A stretch of DNA of 24,091 bases, from assembly GCA_000969725.1 (NCBI GenBank), contig JXSR01S019225.1; one strand, written 5' to 3'. The notes beneath the pieces are model-generated. The model had not been told where the DNA came from. It worked only from the letters and a program-made list of their open reading frames with translations, and ran no database searches. This DNA is from Ophiothrix spiculata (lineage: Eukaryota > Echinodermata > Ophiuroidea > Amphilepidida > Ophiotrichidae). Of this stretch, positions 10,694-19,402 are shown in pieces. Within the stretch, counting starts at the first letter, position 1. Every line of letters starts with the position of its first letter. The position numbers were made by a program, and so were the translations under genes.

Positions 10694-10743
10694 NNNNNNN
10701 NNNNNNNNNNNNNNNNNNNNNNNNNNNNNNNNNNNNNNNNNNN
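10694..10743. other. Assembly gap of 50 Ns
   Basis: Fifty Ns is probably a default gap size. Both flanks duplicate nearby sequence, which explains why assembly stopped here. Confidence 0.95.
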
Positions 10744-10836
10744 CACCTTTAAATCAATGAGAGATTTTGTAGAAATCAAAATAAACAAATAAATTCCTGT
10801 TATTTGCTCATAAAAGATGGTTTTCAACCAAATATC

Positions 10837-11645
10837 CTTTCAGGGGGTTTCCAGCAGTGTTTCTATTTTCCTAAATTTTTGTTTCCAAATGTGTGGTGGT
10901 TGAAACTGAATATTATTGTTTTGGAAGGTTAAATATACAAAAAAATGATCTCTTAAACAAAAAAATATTTTTAGTAGCTATAGAGACATTTTATGATTTT
11001 GAGAATATAATAATTTATTGCTAGTAGGTTGAAAAACTTTCTAAAATGCAATAAAATCAGTATGTGTCACTGAAAGTTGAACTCTACATAAGTGATCGTG
11101 GCTAACAACTTTAATAATTGCCACCATAATCAGATGGTTTCTGTATACAACTTCCTGCATCTTTTAAACCATCTGATTAAAATAAATAAAATAATTCTGA
11201 ATTCCATTATGGCACTTTAAATTAAATGAAAATTACTTCAAACAGGAAAGAAAAACCTTGCTCTATGGTTAGCTGTCAATACAATAACATTAACAGTAAT
11301 TTACCAATGAAGTTCTTCAACTCAACAACTACAAATGTTTTATTGTAAACAGATGAATACAGAGCAATATAAGTAATATTGATGTATATATTATAAAATT
11401 TGTCTGATGTTTAATGTTAAAATGTGACCGTCCATCCACAACCAGCCGTAAATACCACCTCTTGTCATTTTCACTTTTTTTTTTTTGCAAGTGCCATGCT
11501 TTGAGGTTTAAAATGACACCTTTATGAACTTCACATGATTTCCAGAAGTCAAGTTATGGTCCGTCAAAAGGCTGTCAGGGAGTAAAACGTATAACTGTTA
11601 TTAAAATAAACACCTTCAAAGATCAGTAAGCCCTCTATTTTCTGT
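10837..11645. other. AT-rich non-coding stretch with one perfect hairpin
   Basis: No gene is seen. The 14-bp inverted repeat at 11127-11179 is the only structure I can support, apart from a T-run near 11476. Confidence 0.5.
11127..11179. repeat. Perfect 14-bp inverted repeat, 25-nt spacer
   Basis: TAATCAGATGGTTT (11127-11140) and AAACCATCTGATTA (11166-11179) are exact reverse complements. The size would suit a small palindromic element, but no family is recognised. Confidence 0.7.
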
Positions 11646-11790
11646 TAACCCTTTCAGTCCTGAATTGTCATATATGGGTATACAGCCCATACTGACTTAA
11701 TCTACACTCAATACAAATTGGAACGCCTGAGCGTTCTCTCGTATGCTCCTTAGGAAACGCTGAGGCGTTCTATCATTTTCTTGAAATGAA
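11646..11790. mobile_element. Relative of the 143-bp TAACCCTTTC element, right end not found
   Basis: This block starts TAACCCTTTCAGTCCTGAAT and follows the 13363-13505 element almost throughout. Shared segments include AGCCCATACTGA, CTCAATAC, AATTGGAACGCCTGAGCGTT, CTCTCGTA, GCTCCTT and TTCTATCA. After that point the two diverge and I find no matching right TIR here, so the copy is truncated or belongs to a longer variant. It contains GAACGC-CTGA-GCGTTC, a small perfect hairpin, and AACGC-TGAG-GCGTT, a second one. Confidence 0.7.
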
Positions 11791-12580
11791 ACTTTGCTGG
11801 TATTTTGTTGCAAGCATAAGGATTGTGAATCTGAAAAAGTAAATTTTGGCAAATTATGACCTTGAGATGCATTTTCACCTGTAGTGCAAAATGAAGTTTC
11901 TGGCATTTACAGCTCATACAGGCTGGACACCCACAAATATGATGAGAGACTGATGTAGCATGGAGTTAATGATGGCAATTAAATATATGAAAAAGGAAAG
12001 CATGACGTGTCATGGGACAGAGAAGCGGAATGGGTGGAAACTATAAATATTTTGAAGGACAAATGCAAATAAATATAAAGAGAAGAGGGCTCAAGGGATG
12101 ACGTAGAAAGAAAGGGAAAAATATATGAATATGAATGTGCACCACTTGAAAATGACAACAGGGATTGCTCATTGAAAAAATCTGCATTTATAAATAACTA
12201 CGATTAAGAGGAACTTTGATGATCTGTAGATAATTACAAGTCTTCAATAAAACATCTTTGAAAATATACTTCTTGTTAGAATAGTTTCATCTAATTTGGA
12301 AGTCTGAGTCCCATTTGTCAAAGCTTTGTTTTTAGTTTTATATGCAAAATCACCATTTAAACAAGTTTCAGTTTCAAATTTTACAATCAATTTGTATTTC
12401 AAAGCTGCCTATAATTTTACTGTGTAAATTTGATTATGGGTACTATAGACTTTTTCACTTTTATGTCCAAAAACGAAACATGTTTCAGTCATAAAATATC
12501 TCATGAGAAAAAGTTTAGTACCAAAAGTTGAAGCAATTGGATCAAGCTTTCTTTCTTCAGACACAAGAACATACATCCAT
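11791..12580. other. Non-coding stretch, part purine-rich
   Basis: About 11960-12130 is purine-rich on the plus strand and therefore reads as K/E/R/D-rich in several frames. One frame is interrupted by several stops, and I do not call a gene. No paired repeats are seen. Confidence 0.4.
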
Positions 12581-12620
12581 AAAAATACCTGAAAATGATT
12601 AAAAATACCTGAAAATGATG
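12581..12620 (+). repeat. 20-bp tandem repeat, two copies
   Basis: AAAAATACCTGAAAATGATT is followed directly by the same 20 bases with one change at the end. A third partial match (GAAAATACCTGA) at about 12673-12684 runs into the 14-bp palindrome ACCTGAATTCAGGT (12679-12692). Confidence 0.85.
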
Positions 12621-12839
12621 AAAAAAGAGCAAAAATTGACTGAAATTTAAAGAAATTGTGGATTTTTAACATGAAAATACCTGAATTCAGGTAAAAACTT
12701 GAACATTCTCATGCCTGTTTCTATCTTTTTTTCCCTTCCAATATTGTGCAAACCTCATGTGGTTGAGGATACAATGTATAGGATGATTTTGAAGTCCAGG
12801 AATTCACCCAAATGGGGTTGGCAACAATCAGGAGCAGAA

Positions 12840-13068
12840 TACCTTACTCTTTTTGATACTGATTGCAATTGCATGTATAGGTATGAATCTCCTACACATG
12901 GGACCGACAGCTTTACGTCCGCTCTGGAGGACGTGGGTCTCTCATGAATTATTCACCCAATTATTCATCCAATGTTCCCACCAAATCAGATTAACATTTT
13001 AGGAAAAATTCAGATATTTTATTCTGGCAAGGCGCGAGATCGCTAACCACAACACTACGGCGCTCCTT
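12840..13068 (-). mobile_element. Diverged tRNA-derived SINE-like relic
   Basis: Read on the minus strand, the block begins AGGAGCGCCGTAGTGTTGTG followed by GTTAGCGATCTCGC (13028-13068). This is the A-box half of tRNA-derived SINEs, without a matching B box. Further along the same strand come GAGACCCACGTCC, GCGGACGTAAAGC and GTCGGTCCCATGTG (12901-12943), then CATGCA and AAAAAGAGTA. From memory, that order resembles the conserved body of SINE families common in marine invertebrates. The head appears internally deleted. The assignment to a named SINE family is unproven. Confidence 0.5.
12947..12970 (+). repeat. 12-bp tandem repeat, two copies
   Basis: AATTATTCACCC is followed directly by AATTATTCATCC. 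It lies inside the SINE-like relic and is probably a local duplication. Confidence 0.6.
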
Positions 13069-13362
13069 AATTTTGGCTTATTTGAATGCCAAGTACACAA
13101 TAGAACATAATTATAACAATAACAAAATCTGTATATTCATGAAATCAAAAGATCACTCTTGTCTGATACAATATTCTAGTTAAATCACATGTGTTAAACA
13201 TCACTGGTTTAAGTGTTTCATTGACCTGCATAAAATCATCTCCTTGTTACTAGACAGCCTTGTTTAAAATTCATTCTGATACAAATACAGCTCTGAATAT
13301 GATTAGGTCTAGTTTTGTAAATTTCTTAAGGGGTTCAATTTTTCAAAAAAAAAAGTTTCTTC

Positions 13363-13505
13363 TAACCCTTTCGATCCTAAATTGCTATATAGGTGTGTAA
13401 AGCCCATACTGAATTATTTACTCTCAATACGAATTGGAACGCCTGAGCGTTCTCTCGTAAGCTCCTTTGAAAACGTTCAGGCTTTCTATCAGATCGAAAG
13501 GGTTA
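13363..13505. mobile_element. 143-bp MITE with perfect 14-bp TIRs, complete copy
   Basis: TAACCCTTTCGATC (13363-13376) and GATCGAAAGGGTTA (13492-13505) are exact inverted repeats. TA is the outermost dinucleotide at both ends, as for a TA target duplication with TIR ACCCTTTCGATC. The interior repeats the GAACGC-CTGA-GCGTTC hairpin seen in the relative at 11646. At 143 bp with no coding capacity it is a classic hairpin MITE. Confidence 0.85.
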
Positions 13506-14339
13506 AATTCATAACATTAAATCCTCATCCAAACTCGACCTTATACAAATTATAAAACATACGTTAAATAGACACAACTTTGGACTTTTTGGTTAAGCGG
13601 TATACAATATGAAAACCTCAGAAAGCTTCAATGCAATGAAGAGTGCTTTTGTAAGTTATTTTGGAGCAAAAGTAAAAGTTAAACAACTCATAACTACTCA
13701 TTTAAGAAAAAGTAAGTTTTCTGTACCTTTCCATCAAAACTTAATATTGAGTTACATGCATTTTTTATAGCTCATTAAAACAGATGAACTCATTTGTCAG
13801 ATAGCTGTAACTTATAATTGTCTTGTAATCATTTAATGCTCTATTTTTCTAAGTCATTAAGGAATAATAAGTAATTTCAATGAAATAGCTATCACATAAA
13901 TCAAAGATGCATGACAAATAGCACATTTTCATGCACGATTTAGCATTTCGATCACTATATTTGTAAAATTACATGTTTAACATGATATATTTGCATGAAA
14001 TTGAATATAGAACACTGTATTTATACAAAATTATACTATAATTGCACCAAGATGTTGTTGTAACGAGAAAAGCAGTTTTTAACCTCTCAAATTGAGTGTG
14101 CTTCAAGATAATTGAAGCTCTCAATGATTTCTTTGAAAATATGAGCATCACTAATATGTTAACCCATTATTTAGTCAAGTGGCTAATTGATCACACAGAA
14201 GTATGTCATTAACAAATTACGCCGAAGTACAGCATGGTCAGAATTCTTTGCGCAGGTACAATATCATGCAATGATATTACCTTGCTAATATTTAAATTAT
14301 CTAATATTTTCATCAAGGTCCTGGACAAGGTTTTTCCTA
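13506..14339. other. AT-rich non-coding stretch
   Basis: No gene, RNA or paired repeat is recognised. Confidence 0.55.
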
Positions 14340-14880
14340 AAGACTATCGCGGTGTTTATTCAAGAGGGCAGTGTTACAGAATTTGTTGGTCAGTGGTGGG
14401 AAGTTTTTGACAAAACGAGCGCGTGGTAACTAAGCTAGGGTTTGCGCCTAATACGCAAAACACAACGCGCGAACTGGTTTTTACGCATTGTCTTCCCGGT
14501 AAGCGCGAAATAGTAACGAGTGTTTTTGTGTGTTTTCCTATACTACAAAATGCTGATTTTTCACATATTTGCTACCTGTAGAATTTGTTAATATTTGGCC
14601 AGTCAATTGTGAATGTCAAGTGGATGTCAAATCAAGAAAAAAAATATGGGTCACCGACTGTTTTAAAAAGATATCGTGAGATGAAATTACATAGGGTAAA
14701 ATTTAAAAAATTTCATCATCAGAAATGTTGAAATTCGGTTGTGTAACATTGAACACCAAGTAATCTAACGCTCGAGTTTTCAAGTTATCGTTCATTAACA
14801 GAAAAATGACGTCATCATATATGAGGTCATAGCGCGCTTAGATGGTCGATAACCCCATTTTTTATTGCTGAATTTTGAAG
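14340..14880. other. CpG-enriched patch of unknown nature
   Basis: The surrounding DNA is poor in CpG, but here GAGCGCG, TTTGCGCC, ACGCG, AACGCGCG, TAAGCGCG and AGCGCGC occur within about 500 bases. A perfect TGACGTCA (14807-14814) is followed by a second GTCAT half-site. Possibilities are a young transposon without obvious inverted ends, or an unmethylated regulatory element. No ORF and no long inverted repeat are seen. Confidence 0.35.
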
Positions 14881-14983
14881 TTTAGACTCTTATCTATAAA
14901 CTGACAAAAAATAAACAAAATCTACAGGTAGGAACTTATTACCGTGATTGTCCTTAAGCTGACATGGACCAGGAGCCAGAAAT

Positions 14984-15041
14984 CTGAAAAAATGGCTCCT
15001 GGTCCTTAACATTTCCAGAGAACCAGGAGCCATTTTTTCAG
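14984..15041. repeat. Perfect 20-bp inverted repeat with 18-nt loop
   Basis: CTGAAAAAATGGCTCCTGGT (14984-15003) and its exact reverse complement (15022-15041) form a strong hairpin. A third, direct copy of the core ACCAGGAGCCA lies at about 14968-14978, so the motif occurs three times in 80 bases. A similar GGTCCTGGAG lies at about 15272. This suggests an expanding palindromic repeat unit; the minus-strand ORF across it is incidental. Confidence 0.8.
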
Positions 15042-15546
15042 GACAAACAATCATTCCTGAATTTTGATCCCAAGAAGACATTTTTTGTGATCTTGTGATG
15101 AATATGCATTGTTTTTCAAAAATGCCTATGTTTCCAATCATTTTCTTCACAAATACTAGATACAAAATAGTATATGGCAAGACCCAGGTGCTTTAGTAAG
15201 GACAAAATATTTCTGCCCCACCAGGCGCAAAAAGTCTGGAACCATAGGCTAAAAATTGCCCGGTGCCCGCTTGGTCCTGGAGTTGATGACCTTCCACAAC
15301 CGCAAAAAAATATTAAATTTCCCTAAAATTACTCATAAATTTGAATAAGTTAGTAATTATAATTCAAACGCTTGTTATTGCCAAGTAATGCCACAGGGAA
15401 TTTCAAGGTCTTCAGATATACGATTTTACACAAATGTGCAGTAATTTATTTAAATTTCTTATTTTTAATATGCACAGATTGACAGTAGCAGTAAATTTTG
15501 TGGGTCTTCAAGCGGTCATTGCTCAATCCAAGAGAAGATATTGTGT

Positions 15547-15729
15547 GTATCCCATCATGCACCGCTTCCTACGGAATTGTTGTAGACGTTATATGAGTAG
15601 TTAGTGATGAAATGATCATAAATCAATATTATTTGTTGTTATCTTGATTTTTAGGCATGTTTCATCACTAACTACTCACATGACTTACCATACAAATAAT
15701 CCCATAGAAAGCAATGCATGATGGGATAC
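15547..15729. mobile_element. 183-bp palindromic MITE
   Basis: GTATCCCATCATGCA at the left end is matched by TGCATGATGGGATAC at the right end. Nearer the centre, AGTAGTTAGTGATGAAA (15596-15612) pairs exactly with TTTCATCACTAACTACT (15660-15676). The intervening arms pair imperfectly, so nearly the whole element can fold into one hairpin. A TA inside each end may be the target duplication. There is no coding capacity. Confidence 0.8.
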
Positions 15730-16324
15730 AATATAATATTCCTTCAGCAGGTTTTCTCTGGGGATCCAATTTTCCTGATTCATCTAAACTTTTACTTCTT
15801 CATGTATTTCTGAAGATTTCTAACTGGATATCAGCTTCTCAGGAAGGTTTTCTACTCAGGGAAGTTTTCTTGACTTTATCTTTGGTATACCTACAAATTC
15901 TTCCTTTATATTAGTTTGGGCAAAAATATTCAGCCCACGGTAATTTGTCTAAACATTTTTTAACTTTAAAAATAGTTAGAATTCTCATAATAGTTAAAAT
16001 TGAACATTCAAATCCTTGGTCACACAATTTATATTAAAGATTATACAACGACTTGGAAAACTTAAAATCAGAATAAGATCTTCACCTTTTAAGTGACCTA
16101 GATCTCCAATTCAATAGAAAGTTAGAAACATTAACATCTTTATGCTAACAACATAAAACACTAGTATCTTTATTTTGTGGAGAATCAAAATATACTATTT
16201 ATACAGTATTTGATAATAAACAAAGGTGGAACAAGTTATATAAGTTTGCTTAACCAATGATTAATAATGCATGCTTTGCAAATATGCAAGCTTAGTAGAT
16301 ACAAAAATATGGCATGATATGATA
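15730..16324. other. AT-rich non-coding stretch
   Basis: No gene or paired repeat is recognised. Confidence 0.55.
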
Positions 16325-16575
16325 TGTGATGACTCAACCCGAAAAGGGGGACTTTGCGACAGAACACTTTTCAAGATACAGGAGAAAATAGGCAGCCAAA
16401 AATAAAGAAAATAATAAGAATTTCCAGCAGATTTTCTGTTGTAAAATTTGACCACCTTAATCAATTTCAGAAAGTAAGGTGTCATTTTGAAGCTTAGAAA
16501 ATGCTGCAACAGATGAAATGAAAAATCAAAATTGATATCATCTGCAAAGTCCCCCTTTCGGGATGAGTTATCACA
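16325..16575. mobile_element. 251-bp TIR element related to the 1399-1860 family
   Basis: The left end TGTGATGACTCAACCCGAAA plus AGGGGGACTTTGC and the right end (reverse complement TGTGATAACTCATCCCGAAA plus GGGGGACTTTGC) are inverted repeats of about 33 bp. TA flanks both ends (16323-16324 and 16576-16577). The inner block AAGGTGTCATTTTGAAGCTT matches AAGGTATCATTTTAAAGCTT in the 1399-1860 element, followed in both by CAGATGA and an AAAATCAA run. The two are therefore related subfamilies with different TIR sequences after the shared TGTGA...CCCG...GAAAGG outline. Confidence 0.8.
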
Positions 16576-16577
16576 TA

Positions 16578-17943
16578 TATGAAATAATGCGGTATGCTAT
16601 GATATGATATAGATCACAAATAATGTGCTATATTATTAATAAAATGAGGAGTAAATTAGATGTTTGACACGTTTTGTTTATTTTTTGTTTAAAAAAACTC
16701 ATACAAATTTTGCCTAGTGCCAACATGGTAAATGAAACTTTGTATGCTGCAATGCTTTAAATGATGCAAACAACTCAAATATTTTGAAAAAAAAAGTTAG
16801 AGAATGATGTTGAACTTGTCCAAATGTCTTTTTAAGTTACACCTTTATAAACAACATCAACTAAATTAAAGGCATGCTGGTAATACATCCATGAAATAAA
16901 ATGAGTTACTTTATATGCTGTTGCCTATTTTGTAGCACGAAGATTTTTCCATTTTACCAGAAAGCTATGTTTTTCTGATTTTGAAAACTTACATTAAACC
17001 TATACTTTTCCAAGTAGAATCATTTTTTTGTTTTTTATTCATATCATTCCAAATTATCTTAATAAATATATTTTTGCATAGACTGCAGTCAATATCCAAT
17101 TATAAAAAAAGGCTGCTGAAAAAATATGTATAACAATGGAAAACAGAAAAAATTCTTTATTGTATCCCATAACATTAAAGTTGTTTAAGTTTGCCAATAG
17201 GAGAAGATCTAATATTTGCATCACGCTTCTATTACGTAAATGTAACAAGTATAAAGCCACTTCCGAGTTGGATATTCCAATTTGGTTTGACCTTTTTGTT
17301 TGGTCTATTTCTCTTGAAACTGTCACATGACATTTGCCTTTTAAATTTCAAACCAAAAACATTAACAAGGTTTGGCAAAGTATATATACCATAATACTAC
17401 ATTGCGAATACTAATGAAATAATGATGGTAACAGACTTCCTTTGATACTATAAACATGGTGTATACCCTAAAATGACCCTGATTGATTTGCAAAACAGTT
17501 GAAAATTAATCCAGAGATGCAATGGTCTCAGGGGTGTGATGGTTGGATAGGGCATACGCATATCATAGGTGCGCCTGGCTACAGAGCGCAGGTGGCACGT
17601 ATGTTCAATGTGATCTTTAGAATTGTATGTAGCGTCTGTGGTAGCGTTGACTTTATGGTATTGCAACATGGGACGAGCCAGGATGTTACGTCATGAAGTC
17701 ATAATTTTTCCACAAAATTGACCATTAAAAACCATAATAGAATTCTGATTGACAAAACAACGACTAAAATTTATACTTATACAAGTCATCTTCCTATATG
17801 TACGCTCAGATTTGACGGGTGATCACTTTTCACCGAGATATTTCGAGTAATATTCATACTGGACAATACTGAATTATGAATATTTTAGCTATGATGCATC
17901 ACTATAAGGAATTAAACTTGTTGTTTTTCCAGGTTGGTCCTTA
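16578..17943. other. Non-coding stretch; GC-richer patch near 17510-17690
   Basis: Most of this is AT-rich and featureless. The patch around 17510-17690 has higher GC and several CpGs, with overlapping short ORFs on both strands and no recognised domain, RNA fold or repeat. It might be an old exon or repeat, but I cannot support either. Confidence 0.4.
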
Positions 17944-18306
17944 GGCAAAAAAAAAATTGTTTGGTTGCCATCCACAGCTTTTTTCAGAGAGGGTCGGTCG
18001 GTCGGTTTGTTTTTTTAATACTCTTCCACGGGCTACTAGGTCGATCGGCCGCTCTAGCCTTCACAACTTCCCCGCGACATACAAATCAAAACAATCAAAT
18101 ACTTCTTGTAGTGATTTGGGACATCCTAAACATTTTGAGGGTTGAATATCAAAAAAAGCAAAAATATAATATGTTTTTTTGTAGTTTTCGGTAAGTTTTG
18201 CATATTTTTTTTAGGAAAAAAAAAATCAATTAAAAAAAGTTTGGGTCGGGCTGAAAAATAGGGTCGGTCGTGGAGGGCAACCAAACATTTTATTTTGTTG
18301 GCCTTA
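17941..18306. mobile_element. 360-bp PIF/Harbinger-like MITE, copy 2, with TTA duplication
   Basis: The element occupies 17944-18303, the same 360 bp as the copy at 2768-3127. The left end is GGC, an A-run, then TTGTTTGGTTGCC. The reverse complement of the right end is GGCC, an A-rich run, then TGTTTGGTTGCCCTCCAC. TTA lies directly outside both ends (17941-17943 and 18304-18306). Subterminal AGGGTCGGTCGGTCGG and AGGGTCGGTCG blocks match those of copy 1 in kind, but the sequence after TTGTTTG differs (TTGCC against ATTGGCG), so the two are separate subfamilies. Confidence 0.8.
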
Positions 18307-18576
18307 GGGGACACATGGATGTTCATTACAAAGTCACAGAACACCAGATCTATGCCAAAAGCACAAGCCTGGGTAGTCCATACAGGACTATGGTGCCCAA
18401 AGGTCACTCCCCATCCACGTAAGCAACAAATGGTGTACAACTTTACTCCTTTGTGAGAAAGAAACGTGAAATTCTAATCTCATGCCTGATGCAAGTGAAC
18501 AATTGGATTATTACATGGACTGGAAATAAGGTCAGAGGCAATCAACTTAATATATCAAGGCACTTTTATTCCACCA

Positions 18577-18578
<2 letters not shown>
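18307..18578. other. Unassigned stretch of intermediate GC
   Basis: Less AT-rich than its neighbours and lies under a minus-strand ORF of 104 codons that runs into the MITE. No domain is recognised and no splice sites stand out. Confidence 0.35.
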
Positions 18579-18613
<35 letters not shown>

Positions 18614-18640
18614 GTATAATAACCTTTTTTTTATTGATTT
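18579..18640 (-). mobile_element. Retroposon or processed-transcript 3' end: AATAAA plus 31-base poly(A)
   Basis: The plus strand has 31 uninterrupted Ts (18579-18609), so the minus strand ends in A31. About 20 nt upstream on the minus strand is AATAAA (TTTATT at 18630-18635), the normal spacing of a polyadenylation signal to a cleavage site. A templated poly(A) behind such a signal indicates reverse-transcribed RNA: a processed pseudogene or LINE/SINE tail. The body would lie at higher coordinates, but I recognise no coding sequence there and could not identify target-site duplications. Confidence 0.5.
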
Positions 18641-19402
18641 AGTCACATATATGTGTTGAACATTTAATTCTGTCGTAGGTCAGTCAATGCTCTACCGTAT
18701 ACTACAGATGCAATCCGTACACACTGTCCATTTGTCCTAATCAATACATATATTATCTGGTTCATTATCCTTGCCACTTGTTTGGGATATTTCATAGTGT
18801 CAAAAAATATATACCCTACAGACCTACTTGAGTTCTATTTTTTTTCACATATTAACCTAGGTCATTCCGTAGCAGTACATCATGACAGGTTTAAGAGCAG
18901 AAAATATGAATAAAATAAAAATTCTGAAATCAAATAAACTAGGTAAACCCATGGGATTAAAGGAGCATGGTCCAATTGCCTCAACTTTTTTCAAACTCTT
19001 TGAATTTTGCTCATATTTTTCTTATAACCCATGTGACATTTCATGGCTGAGTTAATGATGTCCCATTTTTGAAATATATATGAAAATGTGACTAATTATG
19101 GTAACCATAATTAATTTTACACAATAACATATAGGCGGCTCTAAAATACAAGATTGCCCATAAAAATAAGAAATGACCTAGAGCTCTTTTACATGTGTAA
19201 AAACACTTTGTTTTTATGTCAAGCAGCGTTCTACTAAAGCTCACCCCTATCTTGTAATGGGAATGGTCCATTTTTGTAAACAAAGTTGTCTGGCTAGCGG
19301 TCGGCAATCGGCAAGGTCGAAGTAGGCTATGCAGTGTCTGATTGAGTAGGGTTTGCTCGTAAAAGTTTTGATTTATTTCTGCAACATGGCTGTTTGCTTT
19401 TA
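18641..19402. other. Non-coding stretch with one 21-bp palindrome
   Basis: It may include the body of the retroposed sequence ending at 18609. The only clear structure is TAATTATGGT-A-ACCATAATTA (19093-19113), a perfect palindrome about one central base. Confidence 0.45.

Larger units (their letters stand above)
9554..10836 (+). repeat. Probable 1045-bp tandem duplication interrupted by the scaffold gap
   Basis: The 95 bases at 10599-10693, just before the Ns, are identical to 9554-9648 (offset 1045). The 93 bases at 10744-10836, just after the Ns, are identical to 10506-10598. The order is therefore start-of-unit to end-of-unit (9554-10598), start-of-unit again, gap, end-of-unit again. This is what a tandem duplication of a 1045-bp unit looks like when the middle of the second copy could not be assembled. 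About 857 bp should then be missing, against 50 Ns. The alternative is an assembly artefact in which contig ends re-use the same reads. Confidence 0.75.

Noticed and set aside
11960-12210. Protein-like plus-strand reading rich in E, K, D and R
   Set aside because: The strand is purine-rich, so several frames look hydrophilic, and the best one has several stops.
14890-15180. 96-codon minus-strand ORF with an APG-type repeat
   Set aside because: The repeated peptide is only the translation of the ACCAGGAGCCA hairpin repeat.
18126-18440. 104-codon minus-strand ORF
   Set aside because: It crosses the right end of the 360-bp MITE and its N-terminal half has no recognisable domain or splice context.
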